Shown here piece after piece: positions 33,697 through 42,955 of a stretch of 64,000 nucleotides of DNA (its first letter is position 1; every line of letters begins with the position of its first letter). The notes below the pieces were generated by a model. It worked only from the letters and a program-made list of their open reading frames with translations, was not told the origin of the DNA and searched no databases. Source of the stretch: Flavobacterium psychrophilum (GTDB lineage: Bacteria; Bacteroidota; Bacteroidia; Flavobacteriales; Flavobacteriaceae); contig CAMAWT010000004.1 of assembly GCA_945862065.1 (NCBI GenBank), positions 62,001-126,000 of the forward strand, given 5' to 3'. The translations under genes and the position numbers were made by a program.

Positions 33697-34956
33697 TTAC
33701 TCTTTTTCCCATTTTCCAACAACACTTGTGGCTAATGCATTGCCGAGAACATTTGTGGCACTTCTAAACATATCACAAAAATGGTCAATAGGTAATATTA
33801 ATGCAATGCCTATAGCAGGTATATCAAACATGCCACAGGTGGCAGCAACCACAACTAAACTTGCACGTGGCACACCGGCAATGCCTTTACTAGTTAACAT
33901 CAATACTAACAACATGGTTAGTTGGGTTCCTAAGTCTAGTGGTACACCATAAGCTTGTGCGATGAATATACTTGCAAAAGTCATGTACATCATGCTTCCG
34001 TCTAAATTAAAGGAATATCCTAAGGGTAACATAAAAGTTACTATTTTGTCTTTTACTCCAAATCGTTCTAATTCTTCAGTCAGTTTTGGGAAAACTGCTT
34101 CACTACTTGTAGTTCCAAATGCAATTGCCATCGGGCTTACTAATCGTTTTAACAATTCTGTCATTCTTGATTTTAGGAAAATATAACCTACCGTTAAAAG
34201 AAAAAACCAAAGTGTTGCAATACCTATTAAAAACGATCCGAAAAAGTAAATGTATGTTTTAAATAAATCATACCAATCGATAACTGCTAACACACTAGCA
34301 ATGGCTCCAAATACTCCAAAAGGTGCAAATTTCATGACATAATTTACCATCTTTAAAATAATATGAGATGTTTTGTCTAATGCTCTAACTACTGGTTTGG
34401 CATCATCTCCAATGGCTGCAGCTGCTAGTCCGAAGAAAATAGAAAATATGACAATTTGTAAAATTTCGTTGGTAGCCATAGCTTCAACAATACTTTTAGG
34501 AATGATGTGTTCTACAAAGTTTTGAGCTGAAAAACCTTCTGTTTTTTGAACAATATCAGTTGCTTTTGACGTATCAATTTTTGGTAAAGTAATATGTTCA
34601 CCAGGTTTTAAAACATTTACCCAAAGCATTCCAATTAATAAAGAAATTAAAGAAGCAGTAAAAAACCATCCAAGTGCTTTACCACCAATACGTCCCACAG
34701 CTTTGATGTCACCCAATTTTGCAATACCAACAACAAGTGTTGTGAAAACAAGTGGTGAAATAATCATTTGAACCAATCGGATAAATATGGTTGCTAATAA
34801 TTTTATTTTTTCACTAAAAGATTGTCTAAAAACTTCATCATAATTTTTAAAGATAAAAATTCCTAATATAGCTCCTAGAAATACAGCTATAAAAATTTGA
34901 ACTGTTAAGTTACTTAAAATTGATTTTTTCTTTTGAATCGTATTTGTTGTATTCAT
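33697..34956 (-). CDS. Dicarboxylate/amino acid:cation symporter (DAACS family)
   Basis: A 419-residue inner-membrane transporter. The family pattern is clear: FIRLVQMIISPLVFTTLVVG near residue 60, the serine-rich hairpin AFGTTSSEAVFPKL near 275-288, the TM7 motif SFNLDGSMMYMTFASIF near 313-329, GIAGVPRASLVVVA near 360 and a closing region with DHFCDMFRSATNVLGNA (near 388-404). It takes up glutamate, aspartate or C4-dicarboxylates with sodium or protons. Fumarate produced by the catabolic cluster is a related compound, but no link between the loci is shown. The upstream gap holds repeat copy A. Confidence 0.93.
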   Translation of the reverse strand: MNTTNTIQKKKSILSNLTVQIFIAVFLGAILGIFIFKNYDEVFRQSFSEKIKLLATIFIRLVQMIISPLVFTTLVVGIAKLGDIKAVGRIGGKALGWFFTASLISLLIGMLWVNVLKPGEHITLPKIDTSKATDIVQKTEGFSAQNFVEHIIPKSIVEAMATNEILQIVIFSIFFGLAAAAIGDDAKPVVRALDKTSHIILKMVNYVMKFAPFGVFGAIASVLAVIDWYDLFKTYIYFFGSFLIGIATLWFFLLTVGYIFLKSRMTELLKRLVSPMAIAFGTTSSEAVFPKLTEELERFGVKDKIVTFMLPLGYSFNLDGSMMYMTFASIFIAQAYGVPLDLGTQLTMLLVLMLTSKGIAGVPRASLVVVAATCGMFDIPAIGIALILPIDHFCDMFRSATNVLGNALATSVVGKWEKE

Positions 34957-34965
34957 AGTTTTTTT

Positions 34966-35111
34966 TTAGGCCAGATAGAAGTGGAAAGCTTTATGAAAAA
35001 AACCTGTATTTTTCTTGGATTAAAATAGCGACCAACGGAAGCTCATTTTAATTCAAAGAAAAAAAGGGTTTTTGAATAAACTTGAAACGAATAGCTGGAA
35101 ATTGCTTCTAA
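34966..35111 (+). repeat. Structured dispersed element, copy A (largest)
   Basis: One of six related elements in this window. It starts TTAGGCCAGATAGAAGTGG and ends GAATAGCTGGAAATTGCTTC. CCAG at 34971-34974 pairs with CTGG at 35095-35098. The interior holds nested stems: TTGGATTAAAAT with ATTTTAATTCAA (11 of 12 pairs) and an outer AAAAAACC with GGGTTTTT. Its right end is 5 bases from the chorismate synthase stop. It fills most of the gap before the symporter gene, so that gene's promoter would lie in or beyond it. Confidence 0.75.
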
Positions 35112-35116
35112 TAATA

Positions 35117-36175
35117 TTAATAAATTTTGTTTAATAAATAAAAATCAGCCAAAACGATGGCTGCCATTGCTTCCACAATAGGCACCGCTCTTGGCAACAC
35201 ACATGGGTCGTGACGCCCTTTTCCGTGTTGGTTGATGATTGTATTTTGGTTTGTTAAAACGTCCTGATTTTGGATTAATGTGGCAACGGGTTTAAAGGCA
35301 ACTCTAAAATAAATATCCATGCCGTTTGAAATACCACCTTGAATGCCACCTGAAAAATTGGTTTGGGTTGTTCCGTCTTCTAAGAATAAATCGTTGTGTT
35401 CGCTTCCTTTCATTTCAGAACCACAAAATCCGCTACCATATTCAAAGCCTTTTACAGCATTTATCGACAGCATTGCTTTTCCTAGTTCTGCATGTAATTT
35501 ATCAAAAACAGGTTCGCCCAAGCCAATGGGAACATTTTGAATGACACAGATTATGGTGCCGCCAATGGTATCGCCTTGTTTTTTGATTTCTTTTATATGT
35601 TGCTCCATTTTTTCGGCTGTAGCCAAATCTGGGCAACGAACTGCATTTGATTCAATTAATGAAAAATCCAATTCTTGATAGGGCTTTTCTATAAAAATAT
35701 TTCCTACAGATGATACAAAAGCATTGATTTTGATATCGCTGATTACTTGTTTTGCGATAGCGCCAGCTACTACCCTACTTGCGGTTTCTCTTGCCGAACT
35801 TCTACCTCCACCACGATAATCTCTAATGCCATATTTTTTTGAATATACATAATCAGCATGACTTGGACGGTAGGAATCTTTTATATCTGAATAATCGTCT
35901 GATTTTTGATTTGTATTCGGAATTGTAAATCCTATGGGTGTTCCGGTTGTTTTTCCTTCGAAAATACCTGAGAGAAAAATCACATCGTCTTCTTCTTTTC
36001 GTTGGGTAACAATGGCTGATTGCCCTGGTTTTCTACGTTGCATTTCTTTATGTATAGCTTCAAAATCAATATCGATTCCTGGAGGACAACCGTCTATGAT
36101 ACCGCCAAGGGAATCTCCATGCGATTCGCCAAAGGTGGTTATTTTAAAAAGGTTGCCATAGCTATTTCCTGCCAT
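35117..36175 (-). CDS. aroC: Chorismate synthase
   Basis: A 352-residue enzyme starting at the ATG at 36175 ([20 protein letters not shown]). A longer frame from a TTG at 36193 is less likely because a -7 promoter box lies at 36191-36198 and the family starts near MAGN. Conserved FMN- and substrate-binding regions are visible: [47 protein letters not shown] and the C-terminal [18 protein letters not shown]. It converts 5-enolpyruvylshikimate-3-phosphate to chorismate with reduced FMN, the last common step of aromatic amino acid synthesis. No other shikimate genes are adjacent. Confidence 0.97.
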   Translation of the reverse strand: MAGNSYGNLFKITTFGESHGDSLGGIIDGCPPGIDIDFEAIHKEMQRRKPGQSAIVTQRKEEDDVIFLSGIFEGKTTGTPIGFTIPNTNQKSDDYSDIKDSYRPSHADYVYSKKYGIRDYRGGGRSSARETASRVVAGAIAKQVISDIKINAFVSSVGNIFIEKPYQELDFSLIESNAVRCPDLATAEKMEQHIKEIKKQGDTIGGTIICVIQNVPIGLGEPVFDKLHAELGKAMLSINAVKGFEYGSGFCGSEMKGSEHNDLFLEDGTTQTNFSGGIQGGISNGMDIYFRVAFKPVATLIQNQDVLTNQNTIINQHGKGRHDPCVLPRAVPIVEAMAAIVLADFYLLNKIY

Positions 36176-36190
36176 ACATATAGTTTGGAA

Positions 36191-36198
36191 CAAATATA
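36191..36198 (-). promoter_or_regulatory. -7 box TATATTTG upstream of aroC
   Basis: On the minus strand TATATTTG matches TAnnTTTG, 15 bases before the ATG at 36175. It supports the shorter start and a nearly leaderless mRNA. Confidence 0.6.
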
Positions 36199-36305
36199 GT
36201 TTTTTCAGAGTAACAAATAAAAAATGTTTGCATCATTTTTTGATTTCAGTCAATATTATCTTTTTTTTTCGTTCATTTGTAATTATATATTTTAAAAGCC
36301 TAACT

Positions 36306-37097
36306 ATGAAAACAAATTTTGTTTATTTTTTACTAATTGGATTGTTGATTTCGTCTTGTTCAACAAGCGATAATTCTGGAGATGAAAATGCAGCAACAAG
36401 TCTATTCCCTCTTTCAAATGGGAATTTCTGGACGTATAATGTGGATGCACAAGTTGACGGACGCGATTCGTTGTATGTAAAAGGAGATACTATTATAAGT
36501 AGTGTTACTTATAAAAAAATGAAAACCAAGCAAATGGCAAGAGGTTTTTTTTCAAATTCTTTGCGAAATAATGGTGTCCGTATAAGTGGTAGCACTGTAA
36601 AATTGACAGGTGGGATATCATTTGATTTAGGATTGACTGCACCTTTGAGCTTTGCAGTTCAAGATTTTGTGATTTTGAAAAAGAATGCAGCTCAAAATGA
36701 AGTTTTAGGAACAGTTACAGGTACGTTTAATCAAACAGTTGCAACATATCCTTTAACTTTTGATTATACTGTAAAGTCAATTGCAGATGGAAGCATGGCA
36801 TCGTTGACTTCAAATGGTGATACATACACAGATATTCAAAAAACGAAAGTTGTTGTTTCATTAAAAATATCTAGCACTACTACAGTTCCAGGAACTACAT
36901 TTCCAATTACTGTGGTTGTTTTATCGCAACAAGATGTGGTAACATCCACACAATATTATGCCAAAAATATCGGAATGGTTTATGCTGAAACCAATATTAC
37001 GTATCAATTAAATTCAATTCCAAACGTGTCACTTCCTATACCGCAGTCGGGAAGCCAAAATGTGAAAGAATATTTAGATACCTATTTGGCAAACTAA
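36306..37097 (+). CDS. Lipoprotein of unknown function
   Basis: A 263-residue lipoprotein. I chose the ATG at 36306 because it begins a clean signal (MKTNFVYFLLIGLLISSCST, lipobox Cys18). The frame also extends upstream from a TTG at 36228, which would bury the signal behind 26 residues. The mature chain has many short Thr- and Ser-rich strands and a start typical of flavobacterial surface lipoproteins (LFPLSNGNFWTYNVD, near residues 34-48). No enzymatic motif is seen. It is probably exposed at the cell envelope. The next gene follows after 43 bases and also encodes an envelope protein. Confidence 0.85.
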   Translation: MKTNFVYFLLIGLLISSCSTSDNSGDENAATSLFPLSNGNFWTYNVDAQVDGRDSLYVKGDTIISSVTYKKMKTKQMARGFFSNSLRNNGVRISGSTVKLTGGISFDLGLTAPLSFAVQDFVILKKNAAQNEVLGTVTGTFNQTVATYPLTFDYTVKSIADGSMASLTSNGDTYTDIQKTKVVVSLKISSTTTVPGTTFPITVVVLSQQDVVTSTQYYAKNIGMVYAETNITYQLNSIPNVSLPIPQSGSQNVKEYLDTYLAN

Positions 37098-37140
37098 ATA
37101 CGAAGTAGATTATTAATTCGTTTTTAATAAAAAAAAAGTC

Positions 37141-37626
37141 ATGAGAAAAATTGCAATCATCGTATTGTTTTTGGGTGGATTAATCCAAATGTATGCACAG
37201 AGTATTTCAAAGAACGCAATTGGTTTACGCTTGGGTGACAACGACGGATTTGGTGGCGAGGTTAGTTATCAAAAAGGTTTGAGCGATGAAAACAGGTTGG
37301 AATTTGATTTAGGTTTTCGAAATAGCACTGATGTTAATGCATTTAAAATAGTTGGTTTGTACCAATGGGTTTGGGATATTGACACCAACTTTAATTGGTA
37401 TGCTGGTGCGGGTGCAGGTTTTGGAAGTTGGAGCACCAATGTTTTAAATGCAAAAAATTCTGGAACGTTTTTATTTGCAGCTGGCGATGTGGGAATTGAG
37501 TATAATTTTGATTTTCCGTTGCAAATTTCACTAGACGCAAGACCCGAATTGTATGTGTTTTCTAAAGGATATCGGAATTCAAATTTTGGCCCTGATATTG
37601 CATTGAGTGTTCGCTATAAATTTTAA
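37141..37626 (+). CDS. Small outer-membrane beta-barrel-like protein
   Basis: A 161-residue protein with a signal peptide (MRKIAIIVLFLGGLIQMYAQ). The mature part alternates aromatic and glycine-rich strands (IGLRLGDNDGFGGEVSYQKG, WYAGAGAGFGSW, AAGDVGIEYNF) and ends in LSVRYKF, with a terminal phenylalanine as in many outer-membrane barrels. Size suggests an 8-strand barrel. The function is not known. It follows the lipoprotein by 43 bases and is closed by a terminator. Confidence 0.82.
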   Translation: MRKIAIIVLFLGGLIQMYAQSISKNAIGLRLGDNDGFGGEVSYQKGLSDENRLEFDLGFRNSTDVNAFKIVGLYQWVWDIDTNFNWYAGAGAGFGSWSTNVLNAKNSGTFLFAAGDVGIEYNFDFPLQISLDARPELYVFSKGYRNSNFGPDIALSVRYKF

Positions 37627-37627
37627 T

Positions 37628-37661
37628 AAAAAAAGGAAAAGTTGAAGCTTTTCCTTTTTTT
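37628..37661. terminator. Bidirectional terminator between barrel protein and PrcB-like gene
   Basis: GGAAAAG at 37635-37641 pairs with CTTTTCC at 37648-37654 around TTGAAG, extended by an A7 tract and a T run of nine or more. It ends exactly at the stop of the convergent minus-strand gene. Confidence 0.88.
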
Positions 37662-38084
37662 TTACTCTATAATTTCAATTGTTTTTTTTGACTTAACTTT
37701 TATTATAAAATAAGGTTTTGTTTGATTTTCAATAGTTATTATTTTGGGCTCCAACTCTTTAATTGTTAAAGTAATTTTATCTTTTGTTTCAACAACTTTT
37801 TGTATTTTAATCGAATAACCCTCTTTTTCTTTTTCACCCAAATTTACTAAAATAAAGTTGTTGGTTTTGATGTCGTCCTTTTTAATGTATTTTTTGATAA
37901 TTTCATCATTTAGCAACATTTTAAATTCATTTTCTTCGGTAACTAATTCATAAAATCTGAAAGAACCACCACCATAATCGCCACCAACTAAAATATCGTA
38001 TTTTACTTTCGATTCCAATGGTTTTTTAACTGAATTGCACGCTGATACAGAAATAATTAAAAATAAAAAAAGGATTTTTTTCAT
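37662..38084 (-). CDS. Lipoprotein with PrcB-like C-terminal domain
   Basis: A 140-residue lipoprotein (MKKILFLFLIISVSACNSVK, lipobox Cys16). The region with NNFILVNLGEKEKEGYSIKI through TKPYFIIKVK (about residues 74-130; core motifs GYSI and PYFII) resembles the C-terminal domain of PrcB, part of the dentilisin protease complex of Treponema. The Gly-Gly-Tyr-Ser-like turn is kept as GYSI. Proteins with this domain are usually small and envelope-bound. Its start overlaps the bshA stop by 4 bases, so it is translated together with BshA, which is hard to explain functionally. Confidence 0.75.
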   Translation of the reverse strand: MKKILFLFLIISVSACNSVKKPLESKVKYDILVGGDYGGGSFRFYELVTEENEFKMLLNDEIIKKYIKKDDIKTNNFILVNLGEKEKEGYSIKIQKVVETKDKITLTIKELEPKIITIENQTKPYFIIKVKSKKTIEIIE

Positions 38085-39214
38085 GATAATAATTGAATTG
38101 CTTTTTTGTAAACTTCCTCATAAAGAGGTAAAATATTTTTGATGTCGAATTTTTGAGCACTTACTAAAGCATTTTGTTTAAACGTTTGTAATGTATCTTT
38201 ATTTTGTAATATTCTTAGGGCATTTTCTGCCATTTCTGAAGTATCGCCAACATTAGAAAGATAACCGGAAAATCCATCCATATTAACTTCGGGTAAACCG
38301 CCAGAATTACTTGAAATTACTGGTACTCCGCAAGCCATTGCTTCCAGTGCTGCCAATCCGAAACTTTCTGTTTCTGATGGTAACAGAAACAAATCGGAAT
38401 AAGATAAAATTTTATCCACTTCATTGCTGTTTCCGAAAAAGATTACTCTATCAGAAATTTGAAGTTTTTCACATAATTTTTCAGCTTTATCACGTTCGGG
38501 TCCGTCACCAACCATCATTAATTTGGCAGGTATTTTTTGTTGGATTTTGTAAAAAACATCGATTACATCATCAATTCTTTTTATTTTTCTGAAATTACTT
38601 ATGTGGGTTACAATTCGTTCGTTTGGATGTGCCATCACAGAACGTTCGCATTTTGTTTCTAATTCGTTTTTAACTTTATTTAATTCAATAAAATTGGGAA
38701 TAACTTCAATTTCTTTTTTAATATCCAAAAGTTCGTAAGTGGCTTGTTTTAAACTCTCTGAAACAGAAGTAACAACATCTGATTTATTAATACTAAAACT
38801 TACTGCCGTTTTATAGTTGGGATGATTACCAACTAATGTGATATCGGTTCCATGAAGTGTAGTCACCATTGGGATTATAATTCCTTGATCTTTAAGCATT
38901 TGTTTTGCCATGTAGCCTGCATAGGCATGCGGAATGGCATAATGTACATGAAGTAATTCAATACCGTACAATTTTACCATATCTACTAATTTGCTTGAAA
39001 GAGCTAATTCATAAGGTTGGTAATGAAAAAGCGCATATTCAGGAACGTTTACTTCATGATAATGAACATTTGGATTTAACAAGGCTAATCGTACCGGTTG
39101 TTTGTAGGTGATGAAATGAATTTCATGTCCTTTATGAGCTAATTCGAGTCCTAGTTCGGTTGCAACAACGCCACTTCCTCCGAAGGTTGGATAACAAACA
39201 ATGGCTATTTTCAT
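38081..39214 (-). CDS. bshA: N-acetyl-alpha-D-glucosaminyl L-malate synthase (bacillithiol synthesis)
   Basis: A 377-residue GT-B, family 4 glycosyltransferase. The BshA features are CYPTFGGSGVVATELG at the N terminus (residues 7-22), LHVHYAIPHAYAGY near 94, TLHGTDITLVG near 120, and the catalytic E-x7-E region PSETESFGLAALEAMACG near 288. It joins GlcNAc from UDP-GlcNAc to L-malate, the first step of bacillithiol synthesis. Bacillithiol occurs in Bacteroidota as well as Firmicutes. The other bsh genes are not in this window. It precedes the PrcB-like gene with a 4-base overlap. Confidence 0.96.
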   Translation of the reverse strand: MKIAIVCYPTFGGSGVVATELGLELAHKGHEIHFITYKQPVRLALLNPNVHYHEVNVPEYALFHYQPYELALSSKLVDMVKLYGIELLHVHYAIPHAYAGYMAKQMLKDQGIIIPMVTTLHGTDITLVGNHPNYKTAVSFSINKSDVVTSVSESLKQATYELLDIKKEIEVIPNFIELNKVKNELETKCERSVMAHPNERIVTHISNFRKIKRIDDVIDVFYKIQQKIPAKLMMVGDGPERDKAEKLCEKLQISDRVIFFGNSNEVDKILSYSDLFLLPSETESFGLAALEAMACGVPVISSNSGGLPEVNMDGFSGYLSNVGDTSEMAENALRILQNKDTLQTFKQNALVSAQKFDIKNILPLYEEVYKKAIQLLS

Positions 39215-39320
39215 GATGATTTAATTTAATTTTTGAATTTCAAATACTGCAATTAGAATACTACGAATTTATGAAAAATCTTCTTTTGTAATGTTAACAA
39301 AAGTACAAATGATTGATTAA

Positions 39321-39423
39321 ATAGCCCTGATTGAAGGCGATATCCTTGCGTAGTTTACGGAGCAAGATAAAGCCGAAAAGCAGGAAAATGGTTTATAAAT
39401 AAAGCCCGAGCCATTTGCTTCAA
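39321..39423 (+). repeat. Structured dispersed element, copy B
   Basis: It starts TAGCCCTGATTGAAGGCGATATCC. CCTG at 39326-39329 pairs with CAGG at 39381-39384. The inner hairpin is TCCTTGC with GCAAGA. Its right end is 3 bases from the stop of the GH3-type gene. The gap before bshA otherwise holds nothing. Confidence 0.8.
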
Positions 39424-39426
39424 ATA

Positions 39427-42423
39427 TTAATCTAGAATGGCATTTTGAATTATTTTTTGAATATCTTCTCTAATGTTTTCTTTGGATAATTTATTGGTTG
39501 CATTGGAATTTGGAAACGTTCGGTTGGAAAGGAAAATATACACAATTTCGGTTACTGGATCTGCCCAAACTATGGTTCCTGTAAAGCCCGTATGACCAAA
39601 ACTTGCTTTTGAAACGCAACCACAAGTGGGTCCTTCTTTGCCCAATTGCGGCTTGTCAAATCCGAGTCCGCGACGGTTGCCTGTTTCACAAAAATGACAC
39701 CTATTGAAGGTATCAAAAGTAGTATTGGTTATGTATTGAATGCCACCGTAATTTCCTTTTTGAAGAAACATTTGCATTATTTTTGCCATGTCCATTGCAT
39801 TAGAAAAAATGCCTGCATGGCCAGCAATTCCACCTTCCATAGCCGCTGCCATGTCATGAACATATCCTTGCAAAAGGGTGTATCTAAAATAATCGTCGAT
39901 TTCTGTTGGAACTATTCGTTCGCAATCAAATTTATACAAAGGATTGAAGGCTGTATTGTTCATGCCTAATGAGATATAAAAATTATTTTGAGACAATTCA
40001 GCAATAGATTTACCCGTTGATTTTTCAATAAATTCCTTTAAGATGAAAAAAGTAAGATCGCTGTATTTATATTCTTTTTTTTCTAATAATTTACTGTCAA
40101 TAATTTTATTCATGATGCTGTCATGATACTGATTTTGAATGTATAAGTTTTCTGAAACTTGTCTAGAAAATGGTTCAGAAAATGTTTGACGATAGTATTT
40201 ATTTGATGGATGTTTAATACTGTCTAAAGTTTCTTTATAAAAAGGAATCCATGCTTGTAATTGCGCATTGTGAGATAACAATTCTTTGATTGTTATGTCT
40301 TTTTTATTTGAATTGTTGAAATTTGGTAGTAAATCACCCAACTTAGAATCGACTGAAAACTTTTTATTATCAAATAATTGCATTGCATTTGGTAAGGTTG
40401 AAACAATTTTAGTAACCGATGCTACGTCGTATAAATTTGAATTATTAATTTTATCAATGTTATCATATGTTTTATATCCAAAAGATTTTTGATAAATGAC
40501 TTTACCACGTCTAGCCACCAAAATTTGCAAACCTGGAGTCATTTTTTGAGTGATTGCTTTGTCGGCAATTTTGTCAATTTGAGATAAGATTTCGTTACTC
40601 ATACCGACGTTTTCAGGTGCTGTGAAACCAAGTCGGTTTAGTTTTTCAAATTCAATTCCGTGATTCACTGGAAAATCAGAATTGATAGAAACAGGCAATT
40701 TTCCTTGCGATTCTATAGCACCAAAAAGTAATTGAGCTGAAACTTCTTGCGCAATATCTGCATTTTGGTATGACATAACCACCGCTTCTATATCGGTAAA
40801 ATTTGAGATGGCTGAAAGTGAATATGGTTTTGTAAAAGCATCTAAAATCACAGTGTTATTTTTTGCAATTTCTTGTAGCCAAACCAATTCATTTTCAGAA
40901 AAATCGTGTTTTTTCCAAGCTTTATCTGATTTATGAAATCCAACAATAACGGTATTGAACGGCTTTAATTGAGAATTGAGAGAATCTATATTGTTTGATT
41001 GTATTTCGGTGATTTCGGTATATTTTTTTAGCGTATTTACAAAAGTTGAATTAACATCATCGCCCAATTTAACATAAGCAATTTTTTGATTCAAGTTTTT
41101 GATTGGCAAAATATTATCCTTGTTTTTAACAACCGTGATAGCGTTTTCATATAATTGATATTGAAGAGCATCTTTTGAAGTGGTTATTAATTCTTTGTTT
41201 AAATTTTCTAGTTCAATGGGTTTGAAATTATTCAAACCTGATCTGAATTTATATTTTAGAATTTTTTTAACAGAACGTTCAAGTCGGTCGTTTGTAATTC
41301 TATTTTCATTAAATGCATTCGTGATTTTTTGAATTGCCAATGGAACATTTTCTGGAAAAAGTAAAATATCATTTCCCGCTAAAAAGGTTTCTAGATCCAA
41401 ATCGCCTGGTGCGAGGTATTTACTGGCTGCTTTCATGTTGAGAGCATCGGTGAAAATTAGTCCGTCAAACCCCAATTCCTCTTGAAGAATTTTAGTTACC
41501 ACATTGTATGATGCCGTTGTTGGAATATTTTTTTTTGGTTCTAAACTCGGGATATTTAAATGACCAACCATTATAGAAACCAAACCTTCGTCAAACATCC
41601 GTTTGTAAGGATAAAGTTCTGTCTTTTCGATTCTAGATTTAGAAAAATTGACTAATGGAAGCGCGTAATGCGAATCGGTGGAAGTGTCGCCATGACCTGG
41701 GAAATGTTTTCCTGTAGAAAAAATTCCTTTAGATTGCACTCCGTCCATCAAAGCGATGGCATGTTCGGCTACGTTCACTTTGTCCTCTCCAAACGAACGA
41801 TTGCCAATAATTGGATTTTTGGGATTTGTATTTATATCAATTACGGGTGCAAAATTAAATTGAATGCCTAAACGCTTCGATTCAACTGCCATATTCTCCC
41901 CTACTTTTTTGATTAAATTTAAATCTCGAACCGCACCAAGTGTCATGTTCCACGGATATCGGTAAGTAGAATCCAAACGCATACTAAGCCCCCATTCTGC
42001 ATCAATACCAATAAATAAAGGAACTTTTGATTTTGCTTGGTATCTGTTTGTAAGTTTTGCTTGTCTATTAGGGCCACCTTGAAAGAAAATTAAACCTCCA
42101 ATTTTACTTTCTTGAATCAGTTTTTCAACATCTAAACAATGCGCTTCGTCTTTATTTGAATAGGCAGCCACCATAAATAATTGACCTACTTTTTCTTCAA
42201 AAGTCAATTGATTGTAAACACTATCGACCCATTTTTTTTCTGCAGAAGTTTCAGGAAAATAATTCTTACGTTCCGATTTTGGTTGTTGAATATAAACATC
42301 CTCTGGTAGTGAAAAGGCACTATCAGTAGGTTTTCCAATTTCTATTGAGACATTTTTTTTTACCGCACAATTTGTAATCAATGCAACAAAAATAAATAGT
42401 AAAAAATATTTTATTTTAATCAT
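39427..42423 (-). CDS. NagZ-type GH3 beta-N-acetylhexosaminidase fused to AmiE-like serine hydrolase, lipoprotein
   Basis: A 998-residue lipoprotein (signal ends ALITNCAVK, Cys19). Residues 60-400 are a GH3 domain with the NagZ signature KHFPGHGDTSTDSHYALP (acid/base Asp-His dyad, about residues 239-256) and nucleophile Asp in GLIFTDALNMKA (about 320). The middle (about 420-600) is the GH3 C-terminal domain. Residues 620-998 are a beta-lactamase-like serine hydrolase with SVTKI (SxxK, near 679), YSDL (YxN-like) and HTGFTG (KTG-like). NagZ removes GlcNAc from cell-wall fragments and AmiE removes the peptide from MurNAc. The fusion would do both in sequence, in the periplasm. Substrates are inferred. 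Confidence 0.9.
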   Translation of the reverse strand: MIKIKYFLLFIFVALITNCAVKKNVSIEIGKPTDSAFSLPEDVYIQQPKSERKNYFPETSAEKKWVDSVYNQLTFEEKVGQLFMVAAYSNKDEAHCLDVEKLIQESKIGGLIFFQGGPNRQAKLTNRYQAKSKVPLFIGIDAEWGLSMRLDSTYRYPWNMTLGAVRDLNLIKKVGENMAVESKRLGIQFNFAPVIDINTNPKNPIIGNRSFGEDKVNVAEHAIALMDGVQSKGIFSTGKHFPGHGDTSTDSHYALPLVNFSKSRIEKTELYPYKRMFDEGLVSIMVGHLNIPSLEPKKNIPTTASYNVVTKILQEELGFDGLIFTDALNMKAASKYLAPGDLDLETFLAGNDILLFPENVPLAIQKITNAFNENRITNDRLERSVKKILKYKFRSGLNNFKPIELENLNKELITTSKDALQYQLYENAITVVKNKDNILPIKNLNQKIAYVKLGDDVNSTFVNTLKKYTEITEIQSNNIDSLNSQLKPFNTVIVGFHKSDKAWKKHDFSENELVWLQEIAKNNTVILDAFTKPYSLSAISNFTDIEAVVMSYQNADIAQEVSAQLLFGAIESQGKLPVSINSDFPVNHGIEFEKLNRLGFTAPENVGMSNEILSQIDKIADKAITQKMTPGLQILVARRGKVIYQKSFGYKTYDNIDKINNSNLYDVASVTKIVSTLPNAMQLFDNKKFSVDSKLGDLLPNFNNSNKKDITIKELLSHNAQLQAWIPFYKETLDSIKHPSNKYYRQTFSEPFSRQVSENLYIQNQYHDSIMNKIIDSKLLEKKEYKYSDLTFFILKEFIEKSTGKSIAELSQNNFYISLGMNNTAFNPLYKFDCERIVPTEIDDYFRYTLLQGYVHDMAAAMEGGIAGHAGIFSNAMDMAKIMQMFLQKGNYGGIQYITNTTFDTFNRCHFCETGNRRGLGFDKPQLGKEGPTCGCVSKASFGHTGFTGTIVWADPVTEIVYIFLSNRTFPNSNATNKLSKENIREDIQKIIQNAILD

Positions 42424-42435
42424 GTATTTAAACTG

Positions 42436-42918
42436 TTAAAAAAATCGGCTGTGCCAACTTTCAGATGCTGGAATTTCCCAACTTTCATTAAATTCTTCAA
42501 TTGAATTAACCAAATTATTAAAAACGATGGTATTCTCTGAAACCGATTTTTCTTTAGCCAATTTTTTGAAATCAAGTAGTGTTTTGTATGTAATAAATTC
42601 ACCTTGTTTGAAAGCAACATTCATTTTATCTAATAAATCGACGCTGTATTTTTCTTCTAAATGTTGAATAAAAACTACCGATTTATCGATGGAACATCCC
42701 GTGGCTTGTTGTATTTCTTGATCTACTGCAATAATAATAAATCGATTGTATTTGATGCAATAAGAAGATTGTAATGAAGTTCCATGCGAAGACCATTCAT
42801 TTAAAAAAGAAGTTAAATCTACTTCAATTTCCTGCAATTCATCATCAGAGAATTTTCTGCTCGATTGATATATCCAGATTTTTGATTCTAAAGGCAAGCT
42901 TTCAAAGGGAACAAACAT
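42436..42918 (-). CDS. Conserved 160-residue protein, often mislabelled ABC transporter ATPase
   Basis: A 160-residue protein. From memory, close homologues in flavobacteria are named ABC transporter ATPase. I see no Walker A, Walker B or LSGGQ motif, so that name is not supported. Visible features are IWIYQSSRKFSDDELQEIE near residue 15, WSSHGTSLQSSYCIKYNRFI near 38 and the closing WEIPASESWHSRFF. It is probably cytoplasmic as no signal is seen. It lies between the CCG iron-sulfur protein and the NagZ-AmiE-like gene with gaps of 37 and 12 bases. Function unknown. Confidence 0.85.
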   Translation of the reverse strand: MFVPFESLPLESKIWIYQSSRKFSDDELQEIEVDLTSFLNEWSSHGTSLQSSYCIKYNRFIIIAVDQEIQQATGCSIDKSVVFIQHLEEKYSVDLLDKMNVAFKQGEFITYKTLLDFKKLAKEKSVSENTIVFNNLVNSIEEFNESWEIPASESWHSRFF

Positions 42919-42955
42919 ATTTTTTTATTTAGACAGAATGGTATTTCTATTTTTA

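Noticed and set aside
36176..36193. Longer aroC start at a TTG
   Set aside because: A -7 promoter box overlaps it, and the ATG at 36175 gives the usual chorismate synthase N terminus.
36228..36305. Longer lipoprotein start upstream of 36306
   Set aside because: It would place 26 residues before a perfect lipoprotein signal and begins with a TTG. The ATG at 36306 fits better.
42436..42918. ABC transporter ATPase as the name suggests for homologues
   Set aside because: No Walker A, Walker B or signature motif is present in the 160 residues, so the label is not supported.
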